From Candidatus Zixiibacteriota bacterium (lineage in GTDB: Bacteria; Zixibacteria; MSB-5A5; GN15; PGXB01): DNA of 64,000 bases. The position numbers and the translations under genes were made by a program. Positions 9,680 to 18,529 of the stretch are shown in pieces. The notes beneath the pieces were generated by a model. The model ran no database searches. It was given only the letters and a program-made list of their open reading frames with translations, and was not told the DNA's origin. The DNA lies in the NCBI GenBank assembly GCA_900498245.1, contig LS998015.1, forward strand, positions 646,063-710,062. The letters are read 5' to 3'. Numbering within the stretch: the first letter of the stretch is position 1; each line of letters opens with the position of its first letter.

Positions 9680-10276
9680 ATGACTCTAATACCGATGGTG
9701 GTTGAGCAGACGGGACGGGGCGAACGGGCCTATGATATTTACTCGCGCCTTCTTAAGGATCGGATCATTTTTATCGGGTCGCCGATCGACGATCATCTGG
9801 CCAACCTGGTTATCGCGCAGTTGCTGTTTCTGGACGCCGAGGATCCGGAGAAGGATATTTTCATTTATATCAATTCCCCGGGCGGGTCGGTGACGGCGGG
9901 ACTGGCGATATATGACACGATGCAGTTCGTGAAGCCGGATGTGGCGACGACCTGCATGGGGCTGGCGGCCTCGATGGGTTCGTTTTTACTGGCGGCGGGA
10001 GCCAAGGGGAAGAGAGCGGCGCTTCCGAACAGCCGGATCATGATTCATCAGCCGACGGCCGGAGCGCAGGGTCAGATCACCGATATCGAAATCATGACGA
10101 AGGAATTCGCTCAGACCAAGAAGCATTTAAATGAACTCCTGGTGCGCCACACGGGCCAGCCGCTGGAGAAGATCGAGAAGGACACCGACCGGAATTTCTT
10201 CATGTCGGCCGAAGAAGCGGTGCAGTACGGGATAATCGACAAGATTTACGAGTTCAACCGTAAAGAGAAAAAATAG
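9680..10276 (+). CDS. clpP: ATP-dependent Clp protease proteolytic subunit
   Basis: Barrel-forming serine peptidase that degrades substrates delivered by ClpX. The 198-residue protein has the oxyanion motif SPGGSVTAG (66-74), nucleophile Ser98 in GLAASMGS and His123 in RIMIHQP. The third triad position, Asp in the usual DTDRD/DTERD block, reads DTDRN here, placing Asn172 where the catalytic Asp is expected. An Asn at this position is known from Listeria ClpP1. It sits 16 nt after tig and 9 nt before clpX. Whether a second clpP exists elsewhere cannot be seen. Confidence 0.95.
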   Translation: MTLIPMVVEQTGRGERAYDIYSRLLKDRIIFIGSPIDDHLANLVIAQLLFLDAEDPEKDIFIYINSPGGSVTAGLAIYDTMQFVKPDVATTCMGLAASMGSFLLAAGAKGKRAALPNSRIMIHQPTAGAQGQITDIEIMTKEFAQTKKHLNELLVRHTGQPLEKIEKDTDRNFFMSAEEAVQYGIIDKIYEFNRKEKK

Positions 10277-10285
10277 AAGGTTGCC

Positions 10286-11575
10286 TTGACGAAAAAGAAC
10301 AACAATTCATCGGATGACGAGAATCTGGGGACGATCCACCGCTGTAATTTTTGCGGAAAATCGGCCTCCAAGGTGAAACGTCTTTTCGCCGGGTACGAAG
10401 CATTTATCTGCAACGACTGTGTCAATCTCTGCCACGACATTTTGATATCATCGCCGGACGGATCCGACGACGGAGAATCGTTCGAGATACCGAAGCCGCA
10501 GGAGATAAAAGGATTTCTGGATCAGTACGTAATCGGGCAGGAAGCGACCAAGCGGAATGTGGCGGTGGCGGTTTATAATCATTACAAGCGAATCAACACC
10601 GTTTTCGAGGCGCGTCAGAATAAAGAGGCGGGACGCCCGGAAGTCGAGTTGGAGAAGTCGAATATTCTTCTGATCGGGCCGACGGGCACGGGGAAAACAT
10701 TGATCGCGCGAACGCTGGCCAAATTCTTGAAAGTACCGTTCAGTATCGCCGATGCCACGGTCCTGACGGAGGCCGGGTATGTCGGCGAGGATGTCGAAAA
10801 TATCCTGGTGCGGCTGTATCAGGCGGCCAATTACAACCAGGCGCGGACGGAGCGGGGGATTGTCTATATCGATGAAATCGACAAGATCGCGCGCACGTCG
10901 GGGAACCCGTCGATTACCCGCGATGTCTCGGGCGAAGGGGTACAGCAGGGACTCCTGAAAATTCTCGAGGGGACGGTATCGAATATTCCGCCCAAGGGAG
11001 GGCGCAAACATCCGGAGCAGTCGTTCGTGCCGATCGATACGACCAATATTCTATTTATCTGCGGGGGAGCGTTTGAAGGGCTGGATAAGATCGTGGCGCG
11101 GCGGGCCGGCAAGAAGCAGTTGGGGTTCGACGCCGAGAATATCGATATCAGCGCGAAATCGGCCAATATTCTCGATTACGTGGAGCCGAGCGATTTGCTG
11201 GAATTCGGTCTTATTCCGGAATTGATCGGGCGTCTGCCGGTGGTGGCGCCGCTTCGGCCGCTGGACAAGAACGCGCTTTTCTCAATTTTGAATGATCCGA
11301 AGAACGCCCTGACCAAGCAGTACACGCGGCTGTTCGAGATGGAAGGGATCAAACTGACATTCGAGAAGGAGGCGCTGTGGCAGGCGGTGGCGATCGCCGA
11401 GAAGAAGCGGACGGGGGCGCGGGCGCTCCGCTCGATATTTGAGAAGGCGATGCTCGATTTGATGTTCGATATTCCGGGGAAAGAGGATGTGGAGGAAGTG
11501 ATTATTACCCCCGGTGTAATAACCGGCGAGGCGAAGCCGAAATTGATTCATAAGGCGAAGAAGCAGACGGGATAA
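10286..11575 (+). CDS. clpX: ATP-dependent Clp protease ATP-binding subunit ClpX
   Basis: AAA+ unfoldase that feeds proteins into ClpP. The 429-residue product has the N-terminal C4 zinc-binding domain (Cys20, Cys23, Cys42, Cys45), Walker A GPTGTGKT (131-138), Walker [10 protein letters not shown] near 193-201, and the late AAA+ segments including the sensor II region GARALRS near 376. The start is TTG at 10286, preceded by AGAAGG; an in-phase ATG is not available nearby. It closes the tig-clpP-clpX run, ahead of a strong terminator. Confidence 0.97.
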   Translation: MTKKNNNSSDDENLGTIHRCNFCGKSASKVKRLFAGYEAFICNDCVNLCHDILISSPDGSDDGESFEIPKPQEIKGFLDQYVIGQEATKRNVAVAVYNHYKRINTVFEARQNKEAGRPEVELEKSNILLIGPTGTGKTLIARTLAKFLKVPFSIADATVLTEAGYVGEDVENILVRLYQAANYNQARTERGIVYIDEIDKIARTSGNPSITRDVSGEGVQQGLLKILEGTVSNIPPKGGRKHPEQSFVPIDTTNILFICGGAFEGLDKIVARRAGKKQLGFDAENIDISAKSANILDYVEPSDLLEFGLIPELIGRLPVVAPLRPLDKNALFSILNDPKNALTKQYTRLFEMEGIKLTFEKEALWQAVAIAEKKRTGARALRSIFEKAMLDLMFDIPGKEDVEEVIITPGVITGEAKPKLIHKAKKQTG

Positions 11576-11601
11576 TTTTAAGAGTTATAGGTTTATGCAA
11601 G

Positions 11602-11626
11602 GGCGGCCGAGAGGCCGCCTTTTTTT
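11602..11626 (+). terminator. Terminator after clpX
   Basis: Perfect stem GGCGGCC (11602-11608) / GGCCGCC (11613-11619) with a 4-nt loop, followed by seven T. Ends the tRNA/tig-clpP-clpX transcription unit. Confidence 0.88.
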
Positions 11627-11723
11627 GTTGGGGGGGAGGGGGGAAGAAAGGTGTTTGAAAAGATGGTATTATGGCATAAATTATAGTGTTGGTTGATTGA
11701 GTGTTCATAAGGCGATACGGACT

Positions 11724-13328
11724 ATGCACAGGTTTCCAGGGAAATCGATACTGAGGGTCATTTTAGTTGTGCTTCCAGTTTTGGCAAGTTCTTCGGCACG
11801 TGCTGATTGGATAACCCAGGGGCAATTTTCGGCCAAGGCGGGAATTGATTCCATTGAAAGATTTATAGTCATCCATGATATCGATACTAATAAATTGTTC
11901 GGTTATAATGTCCTCACGCCGGGGGATCTTAATGGTGATCAGATTAGCGATGTTTTTATAATGCGCTGGGCAGGAATGACAATCATCCCCAATCCTTTCT
12001 TTCTTTTCAATGGGGGTCGTCCCCCGGATAGTATCCCGGATAAGGTCTATTATGCATTTAAGCCGGGTATGCGGCAAATTGGGGATGTCAACGATGATGG
12101 CTATCCGGACTTTGGTCTTACCATCTATGAAACTCTCGATTTCGGTCTGTATTTCGGGGGTCCTTTGTTACACGATACCGCGGATTTCGTGATTCCGAAG
12201 ATGTGGTCGCGGATAACGAAGGCGGTTGATCTGAATGCCGACGGTGAATTGGAAATGCCTTTGAGCAAGAGTGTCAATGGCGGGCCCGTAAAGATTTATC
12301 ATATCGGTCCGAGCCGGGATACGATTCCGGAATATGTTATAGACGATACCTCAAGGAGTTTTGGCAATAATTTGGCGACCGGGGACTTCAATGGTGACGG
12401 TTATCCTGACCTGGCGGTGGCGGCTTATTTAAATCGCGACACTTGTTTTGTCAAATTTTACTGGGGTGGACCAAGTTTTGATACTATTCCTGATTATGAA
12501 ATAAAGAATCCTTCTCATGTTTATGGTGATATACTATTTTCCATGGATGATTTCAACGGCGATGGCTATGATGATTTGTATATCTCTGGTCAGGGGAATA
12601 GGCCGGCAGGCATTCACTTGGGCGGACCGCATATGAATAATGAACCTGATATTATTGTAAATCAGTGGCTATATGGTGGCTATATACCTCCTACGGCGGC
12701 TGATCTGGCTGGTGACATCAATCATGATGGCTATCCCGATTTAATAATGGGCTATACCAATGATGTGCAATTTGTCTATTTCATTCGAATATTCCTAGGT
12801 GGACCCGATGCTGATTCGATTCCTGATGTTTATCTGGAGAATCTTCAAATTCCCGGTGACCAGAGTTATTTTGGCGAAACCGTGGCTGGGGTTGGAGATT
12901 TTAATGGCGACGGTATAGATGATTTTGCTGTCAGCTCTCGCAATACCCTGAGAAATTGCGGCAACTGCTGGCAGGGGGAGGTCAATTTTTTTGCCGGATG
13001 GAATAGCCAGGGGACGGATGTTAAGGAGTTTGAGAATAGGGCCGTGCCTGTGGAGTATTATTTGGGGCAGAATTATCCTAACCCGTTCAATCATGAGACA
13101 ATTATTGAATTTGGTTTGGTACGACGGGCGGAGGTGCAACTGGAAATATACAATGTGCTGGGAATGAAGATAAATACCCTTGTGAATAAAGAGCTGAGGG
13201 TGGGATCATACAAGGCGGTATGGGATGGAAGAGATGAAAATGGGCGGGAGGTATCGACGGGGATTTATTTTTATCGATTGAATATCGGGGAGTTTTCGGA
13301 AGTTAAGAAGATGATTTTGTTGAAGTGA
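11724..13328 (+). CDS. Secreted FG-GAP repeat protein with C-terminal sorting domain
   Basis: Probably a surface or secreted beta-propeller protein. A signal peptide spans about residues 1-28 (hydrophobic core then SSARA). At least six FG-GAP/calcium-loop repeats of the form GDFNGDGYPDL follow, spaced about 55-70 residues apart. The last 85 residues contain YLGQNYPNPFN, a FlgD-like Ig fold (YNVLGMKI, WDGRDENGREV) and end GIYFYRL...KKMILLK, the pattern of type IX-like sorting domains. The same tail ends the protein at 61432-64000. The ATG at 11724 gives a clean signal peptide; a TTG at 11697 would add nine residues. Ligand unknown. Confidence 0.85.
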   Translation: MHRFPGKSILRVILVVLPVLASSSARADWITQGQFSAKAGIDSIERFIVIHDIDTNKLFGYNVLTPGDLNGDQISDVFIMRWAGMTIIPNPFFLFNGGRPPDSIPDKVYYAFKPGMRQIGDVNDDGYPDFGLTIYETLDFGLYFGGPLLHDTADFVIPKMWSRITKAVDLNADGELEMPLSKSVNGGPVKIYHIGPSRDTIPEYVIDDTSRSFGNNLATGDFNGDGYPDLAVAAYLNRDTCFVKFYWGGPSFDTIPDYEIKNPSHVYGDILFSMDDFNGDGYDDLYISGQGNRPAGIHLGGPHMNNEPDIIVNQWLYGGYIPPTAADLAGDINHDGYPDLIMGYTNDVQFVYFIRIFLGGPDADSIPDVYLENLQIPGDQSYFGETVAGVGDFNGDGIDDFAVSSRNTLRNCGNCWQGEVNFFAGWNSQGTDVKEFENRAVPVEYYLGQNYPNPFNHETIIEFGLVRRAEVQLEIYNVLGMKINTLVNKELRVGSYKAVWDGRDENGREVSTGIYFYRLNIGEFSEVKKMILLK

Positions 13329-13355
13329 GGGGGGGAATAGGGCAAGCGAAGGATT

Positions 13356-14028
13356 CGGTCGGGAAAGGATTCCCGACGGCGCGAAATAGGCGGACGGGCC
13401 GACGAAGCGTCTGCCGCGCACGGAGGCGACGGGAAACGAAGAGGGCAGGCGCAAGACCTGCCCCTACGAGGGAGGGATGTCGGGTTTCTCATCCGGCGGG
13501 GCCGGATTCGGAACCCGACCTACCAATAATGGAGATTCCGTCGGGAAAAGGCTCCCGACGGCGCGAAATAGGCCGCGGGGTCACACCACGGACGGGAGCC
13601 CTCGGCAAGACCCCGCGCAACATTTGAAACCGGCCTACCGAATAAGGAGAAAATGTCAAGACCCCCCAGCCGCACCGCACCGGTCCCCCAAGGGGTCATT
13701 GACCTACAAGAGGCATGGAGCACCCCCAAACCCCGAAGAGCCACACATCCCGTCCCGAGTTTGGGGGTGGCACCCGGGGAAGGAAGTCAGATAAAGATGT
13801 CGAAACCCCGTCGTTCGGCAGGAGCCGAACTCGGGGGATTTCGACCTACAGAATAAATTGGATTGCGGGTCAAGAGAGATGTCGGGTTTCTCATCCGGCG
13901 GGGCCGGATTCGGAACCCGAACTACGAATGAGGGAGTTTCCGTCGGGAAGGGATTCTCGAGGGCGCAAAAAGGCCGCGGGGTCACACCTCGGACAGGAGC
14001 CCTCGGCAAGACCCCGAGGAACATTTGA
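13356..14028. repeat. Mosaic block of palindromic repeats (block 1)
   Basis: The 756 bp between the FG-GAP gene and the cupin gene are almost filled by palindromic modules. In order: family C (GTCGGGAA 13358-13365 / TTCCCGAC 13370-13377, then GGCGC); family D (GGGCAGG 13443-13449 / CCTGCCC 13457-13463, then CTAC); family B (13476-13523); family C (about 13537-13567); family E (CGCGGGGTC...GACCCCGCG, about 13574-13618); family F ending in CTAC (about 13654-13706); family A (arms 13721-13731 / 13759-13769); family B (13796-13849); family B (about 13887-13933); a decayed C and a second E (to about 14020). No real gene is seen. Confidence 0.82.
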
Positions 14029-14084
14029 AATGGATGGACGGGCAGACAGGATATCTGTCGCCCACGAAACGGCGCAGAGTTGTA

Positions 14085-14456
14085 CTAGGCGACGGCGGCT
14101 ATTTTCTTGCCGAGGTGGTCGTACACTTTTTTCAATTCCTCTTTAGGGCTGAATTCGATGAAGGAAGTGTCTTCGTCGACCCAAACGGTGTGGCCGTCGG
14201 GCCAGTAAAAAACTTCGCCCGCCCGGCAGACCTCTTCTTTGCCGTCTTCGTAGCGGACATGAATGGCGCCTTCGAGCATGTATCCCCAGTGGGGGCACTG
14301 GCAATGGTCACGGGTAAGGCCCTGCAGAAGCGGGGTGGCGTTGGTGCCGGCCTTCAATGTGACGTAAGCGACGGCCAATTTGTCCCACTCGACGGCGCGA
14401 AAAGCCGCGACCGGCATTTCCAGAGCGACGGGAATCTCTTCTTTACGTAATTTCAT
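14085..14456 (-). CDS. Small cupin-domain protein
   Basis: A single-domain cupin of 123 residues. The first cupin motif is represented by CPHWGYMLEGAIHVRYEDG with a His, and the second by AGEVFYWPDGHTVWVDED. It may bind a metal and a small ligand; no specific function can be assigned. The start at 14456 (MKLRKEE) is preferred because GGGGAG lies at the right distance upstream; a longer frame from 14474 would bury that ribosome site inside the coding region. It is a monocistronic minus-strand gene between repeat block 1 and a divergent peptidase homologue. Confidence 0.75.
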   Translation of the reverse strand: MKLRKEEIPVALEMPVAAFRAVEWDKLAVAYVTLKAGTNATPLLQGLTRDHCQCPHWGYMLEGAIHVRYEDGKEEVCRAGEVFYWPDGHTVWVDEDTSFIEFSPKEELKKVYDHLGKKIAAVA

Positions 14457-14659
14457 AAAATTAAATCTCCCCAAATCAGGTTAATACGGCAGTTTTTAGT
14501 GAAGACCCCTGATTCCTTTCAGATGGAATTATAAAATCGAGAAATCAATTATCTGAAAAGAAATCGAATCATTACCTGATTTTGATACGGCCGGGAGTAA
14601 GTATCGTTTGAAGTCAGCAGGAATTATCGTCGCATTCAATAGGGGGGGCTTTCGACCGA

Positions 14660-14688
14660 TTGCGGTTTCGAGACGGACAGTATATATT
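14660..14688 (+). promoter_or_regulatory. Promoter of M28-family gene
   Basis: TTGCGG (14660-14665), 17-nt spacer, TATATT (14683-14688). The ATG at 14716 follows with GGAGGA about 6 nt before it, so this is a conventional leader. The -35 is weak. Confidence 0.5.
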
Positions 14689-14715
14689 AGTATTGATATT
14701 CAGCGGAGGAGAATA

Positions 14716-15723
14716 ATGGTAAGGATAATCCTATATACAATCATATTGATGATTTTGATTTCGTCACCGGAGCGGGCCAAAGGAATTGAAATTCCCAATA
14801 GTATGTTCGATCAGAGAATGGTTCAAGAGCCGGGGGTTGACAGTATCATACAGAATTATCTAAATGAAATTGATTCCAACAAAATCAGAAATTACATGCA
14901 GGGACTGGTCGATTTCGAGACGAGATTCATGCTGGCGGAGAACCGGAAAGAGATTGCGCTGTGGCTGGCGGGGAAATTCAAATCGTTCGGATATGATGAT
15001 GTGAAAGTCGATTCGTTTCAGAATGTGATTGAATTTCCGCTAAAATCGGGGGAGCATAAGAAGTCGTGGCAGTACAATGTGAAAGCGGTGTTGCCGGGGA
15101 GGGTCGATTCCAATAAGGTATATTTATTGGGGGCGCATTATGACTGTTTTATCATGGGGCCGGGGACGGACCCGTATGTATTCGCGCCGGGGGCCAATAA
15201 TAATGGTTCGGGGGTAGCGGTCTGCCTGGAGATCGCCCGAATTTTGAAGCAAAAGGACTTTCGGCCCAAATATGCGATTTATTTCATGGCATTCGGGTCG
15301 GAAGAGTTCATGACGATGTTTGTCGAGGGGAAAAGCGGGAGCGATAATTTTGTGAGCGATTTTGGCAAAACCGGGAAGACAATTGCCATGATGATCGACA
15401 ATAATCAGATCGCATATTGCCCGCAAGGGGAGGAGTGGCGCCTTGATTTTCAAAATTGTCCGGGATCGGAGGAAGTAACGGAATTGGCACATTATTTGTG
15501 CCACAGATATACAAAAATTGTTCCGAACGACACGAGCGATCATATCAATTACACGGACGCCTATTTTTTCTGGAGCGCCGGCTATCCGACCATCTTTTTT
15601 GAGGAATATCATTTTTGCCCTTATACGTTCACAGAGAAGGATATTATCGAGAACTGCAATCTCTCATACTGCCGAGAGGCGGCGAAGATATCGTGTGCGC
15701 TTCTGGTTTATAGCAATTATTAA
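14716..15723 (+). CDS. Exported M28-family peptidase homologue
   Basis: Secreted or periplasmic zinc-peptidase-fold protein of 335 residues, with a signal peptide (about 1-22). Counterparts of the M28 metal ligands are His141 (GAHYDC, with Asp143), Glu196/Glu197 (GSEE), Asp228 and probably His299. The bridging Asp of the usual GAxDNxSG motif is Asn162 in GANNNGSG (159-166). Activity could therefore be altered or lost. The ATG at 14716 is chosen because it has a strong GGAGGA site and opens directly into the signal peptide; a frame from TTG 14608 is unlikely. No neighbour suggests a substrate. Confidence 0.82.
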   Translation: MVRIILYTIILMILISSPERAKGIEIPNSMFDQRMVQEPGVDSIIQNYLNEIDSNKIRNYMQGLVDFETRFMLAENRKEIALWLAGKFKSFGYDDVKVDSFQNVIEFPLKSGEHKKSWQYNVKAVLPGRVDSNKVYLLGAHYDCFIMGPGTDPYVFAPGANNNGSGVAVCLEIARILKQKDFRPKYAIYFMAFGSEEFMTMFVEGKSGSDNFVSDFGKTGKTIAMMIDNNQIAYCPQGEEWRLDFQNCPGSEEVTELAHYLCHRYTKIVPNDTSDHINYTDAYFFWSAGYPTIFFEEYHFCPYTFTEKDIIENCNLSYCREAAKISCALLVYSNY

Positions 15724-15877
15724 ATTTATAATAAATATATGTGGGGGAGGCGACTGAGAAGTAACAAATCGTAGCAAATTTAATCCATTTTCTTACGATG
15801 CCGGAGATTCGGCAATACTTTTGCATACCGTTCGAGACAGAACGTCAATTAAATAATTTCATGAAAGGAGCGGCACT

Positions 15878-16630
15878 ATGCGGTGTACTCACAGAGGGTC
15901 AACTCTGACATTCTGGATTTTTCTACTCCTGATTGTCTTCGCAATGTCGGGAGTGCAGGCGCAGGACAGTAGTAAGGTGGCTAAGAATTATGCGAATGGG
16001 CTTCACAAGGGGGCCTGGGCGCTTCAATTTGCGATTATCAATGATTTTCAATTGAGAGATTTTCAAGGGGGAACAATAAGTATTAAAAGGCAGTGTTCGG
16101 AATCGCGGGCGATACGGTTGGGGTTGACTCTGAATGAATCATCGTCGCAATCTCACTCAGGGACGGCAAATTTCGAAGAGTCATATAAACTGGGAGAGAA
16201 TTTTATTGATCAAAACTATGATGGGCAGGCCGTCTCTCTGTATCTGCAATATATTCTGTATCCATCGACCGGGAGCAATATTCATCCCTATTGGGGTCTG
16301 GGTCCGCATCTGGGGTATTCCCGGGACAAGAGGGTGGCGCATAGCCGTACAATCGCGAGTTACGATCCGATTGAACGGGAGACGATAAGCGACAATGTGG
16401 TGCAAACTTGGACAGCGGGGCTATCGACGGTGATGGGAGTGGAGTGGTTTGCGGGGAAAAATGTCAGTCTGTTGGCCGAATATGGAATATTGGCGGATTA
16501 TAACTGGAATCACCGCACGATGAGTGAAATTTATTATCCGGGAGCCCAACAGAGAATCACGGAAGGCAAGGGTCATTCATTTTCGTTCAGCGGGACGGCG
16601 GTGAAGTTCGGGCTTTCGGCGTATTTTTAA
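15878..16630 (+). CDS. Outer-membrane beta-barrel-type protein of unknown function
   Basis: A 250-residue exported protein. A signal peptide spans about 1-28 (ending GVQAQ). The rest alternates short hydrophobic/aromatic strands with polar turns, for example VSLYLQYILYP and YWGLGPHLGYS, and ends in SAYF with a terminal Phe, as in outer-membrane barrels. No family could be named. AAAGGAG lies 9 nt before the ATG. About 154 bp without genes separate it from the M28 gene, and repeat block 2 follows at once, so it appears monocistronic. Confidence 0.62.
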   Translation: MRCTHRGSTLTFWIFLLLIVFAMSGVQAQDSSKVAKNYANGLHKGAWALQFAIINDFQLRDFQGGTISIKRQCSESRAIRLGLTLNESSSQSHSGTANFEESYKLGENFIDQNYDGQAVSLYLQYILYPSTGSNIHPYWGLGPHLGYSRDKRVAHSRTIASYDPIERETISDNVVQTWTAGLSTVMGVEWFAGKNVSLLAEYGILADYNWNHRTMSEIYYPGAQQRITEGKGHSFSFSGTAVKFGLSAYF

Positions 16631-16639
16631 GAAGAAGGT

Positions 16640-17228
16640 GTCGAAGTCGCGTTGTTCGGCGGGGCCGGATTCGAGACCGGACCTACGGGGGTATGAGCGA
16701 TAGGTTGGGGAAAAGTGGGCAGGCGCAAGACCTGCCCCTACAAGAAAAAGATGTCGGGTTTCTTATCCGGCGGGGCTGGATTCGAGACCCGACCTACGAA
16801 TGAGGGAGTTTCCGTCAGGAGAGACTCCTGACGGCGCGGAATAAGCGGCCGGGCCGGGCAGCGCAAACAACGGGCATATAAGATTTATGTTGCACACGAT
16901 GCACCCCCAAACCCCGAAGAGCCACGCATCCCGTCCCGAGTTTGGGGGTGGCACCCGGGGAAGATAAAGATGTCGAAACCCCGTCGTTCGGCAGGAGCCG
17001 AACTCGGGGGCTTTCGACCTACAAGATCTCGGAACCCGACCTACGAGTGTCAGTCCATTATGGGGAATTCCGTCGGGAAAGGGTTCCCGGCGGGGCCGGA
17101 TTCAGGACCGGACCTACGGGGGTATGAGCGATAGGTTGGGGAAAAGTGGGCAGGCGCAAGACCTGCCCCTACAAGAAAAAGATGTCGGGTTTCTCATCCG
17201 GCGGGGCCGGATTCGAGACCCGACCTAC
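16640..17228. repeat. Mosaic block of palindromic repeats (block 2) with a 141-bp duplication
   Basis: This 590-bp stretch is built from the same modules as block 1. A 141-bp segment at 16657-16797 is repeated almost exactly at 17088-17228; each copy contains a family D hairpin (GGGCAGG/CCTGCCC then CTAC) and a family B hairpin ending CTAC. Between them lie family C (about 16815-16840), family A (arms 16902-16912 / 16940-16950), family B (16969-17022) and a half B element near 17024-17045. The A+B pair matches that of block 1 closely. Short open frames here are by-products of the repeats. Confidence 0.85.
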
Positions 17229-17231
17229 AAG

Positions 17232-17324
17232 ATGAAGGGGGGATTTTCAAAAATAAAGACTGCTTGCCTAAATATTTTTCTCGCCATATCTTTGGCCGTC
17301 ACGTGGGCCGGGCAAACGAAATAA
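17232..17324 (+). CDS. Possible 30-residue hydrophobic peptide upstream of the CorA-like gene
   Basis: An ATG-started frame encodes 30 residues with a basic start, a hydrophobic core (LNIFLAISLAVTWAG) and a short polar end, resembling a signal peptide or single membrane helix. It begins 4 nt after the last palindrome of block 2 and ends 12 nt before the CorA-like start. No clear ribosome site is visible. It could be a small membrane protein, a leader peptide, or the remnant of an exported protein truncated by repeat insertion. Confidence 0.25.
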   Translation: MKGGFSKIKTACLNIFLAISLAVTWAGQTK

Positions 17325-17336
17325 ACGGGATGAAAT

Positions 17337-18251
17337 ATGCAGAGGAATTACAAATTCAGCGACCGCCGTCTGGTGCCGACCGATGAAGCCGACGCCCCCT
17401 ATATTATCTATGTCAATCCGGAGGAAGCGGAGAAAAGGTATCTGATCGATACTTTGAAGCTCGACGAGCATACGCTTCACTCGGCCCTGGACCCGGATGA
17501 ATTGTCCCGTCTGGAATTCGAACCGGAGCATATCGCGATCATATTCAAAAGGCCCAAGAATTACTCGGTGAAGGATCAGTTCCTGTTCAAGGTGTCGTCG
17601 GTGGGAGCGTTTTTATTCAAAGACAAGTTGATAGTGGTTTTGACGGAGGATATTCCGCTTTTTGACCCGCTGGTCTTCCAGAAGGCGCCGTCGCCGGGAT
17701 TTTTGATGCTTAAATTGATATACCGTTCGATATTTCATTATCTGGAGCATTTGAAAGTAATCAGCACCATTTCGGATGAATTGCAGTTTAAAATCAACCG
17801 GGCGATGGAGAACCGTCACCTGATAAATCTTTTCGCCCTTCAGAAGAGCCTGGTTTATTATCTCAATTCGATAAATTCCAACGGGGTCCTGATAGAGAAA
17901 CTTCGGCTGAACGCGGCCAAGATCGGATTCAATACGGGGGATCTGGAATTGGTCGACGATACCCTGATCGAAAATAATCAATGTTACCGTCAAGCGGAAA
18001 TCTACTCCAACATTCTGGCGAGCCTGATGGATGCGCGGGCGTCGATCGTGAGCAACAATATCAATGTGCTTATGAAGACGCTCAATATTATCACGATCGC
18101 GATCATGGTGCCGACGTTCGTGGTGAGCGCCTTTTCGATGAACGTGGCAATGCCGCTTCAGAAGCACCCGCTGGCCTTTTACATAATTTTGGGGCTGGCG
18201 CTGATGTCGGTTCTGAGTTTTATCGCTTTCTGGCGGTACAAGAAGTGGTGA
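17337..18251 (+). CDS. CorA-family divalent cation transporter homologue
   Basis: A 304-residue protein with a cytoplasmic N-terminal domain, a long helical region and two C-terminal membrane helices (about 247-266 and 279-299), the layout of CorA-type Mg2+ channels. The selectivity motif after the first helix, normally Gly-Met-Asn, reads Ser267-Met268-Asn269 (AFSMNVAMP). The C-terminus is basic (WRYKKW), as in CorA. The Gly change means ion preference cannot be assumed. Neighbours do not help. A 278-bp gap follows, with no obvious terminator but with a promoter for the next gene. Confidence 0.82.
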   Translation: MQRNYKFSDRRLVPTDEADAPYIIYVNPEEAEKRYLIDTLKLDEHTLHSALDPDELSRLEFEPEHIAIIFKRPKNYSVKDQFLFKVSSVGAFLFKDKLIVVLTEDIPLFDPLVFQKAPSPGFLMLKLIYRSIFHYLEHLKVISTISDELQFKINRAMENRHLINLFALQKSLVYYLNSINSNGVLIEKLRLNAAKIGFNTGDLELVDDTLIENNQCYRQAEIYSNILASLMDARASIVSNNINVLMKTLNIITIAIMVPTFVVSAFSMNVAMPLQKHPLAFYIILGLALMSVLSFIAFWRYKKW

Positions 18252-18465
18252 GCGGGGGAAACGCTCCGGTCAATTTCCGCGATTCCGCGTTTTAAAAAAA
18301 ATACTTATTTCACCATCATTGATTGAAATATAGTGGAAATTAATGTCTATTATCGGCATAGGCGGAGAATTTTTGCGCCATTTGAAAATATGATGGAACT
18401 ATTTGGAATGGCGCTCAGTTTAAATAACAAAGATTGAGTATATCCATATTTTTCGCAAAGACAAC

Positions 18466-18493
18466 TTGACAAGAAACGTATTTATAGTAGATT
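18466..18493 (+). promoter_or_regulatory. Promoter of exported HMA-domain gene
   Basis: TTGACA (18466-18471), 16-nt spacer, TAGATT (18488-18493), the same -10 hexamer as at ruvX. A leader of about 30 nt would follow, containing GGAGG at 18519-18523 before the GTG start at 18530. Confidence 0.55.
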
Positions 18494-18529
18494 ATAACCA
18501 TTAAAGTGTATCATCCATGGAGGTTGGCA

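Noticed and set aside
13325-13856. Several overlapping short reading frames in repeat block 1
   Set aside because: They lie entirely in palindromic repeats, the same peptide strings recur wherever the repeats recur, and they have no ribosome sites or family matches.
13329-14084. Insertion sequence or prophage remnant
   Set aside because: No transposase, integrase or phage gene is recognisable anywhere in the window; the repeats are short palindromes, not terminal repeats flanking a gene.
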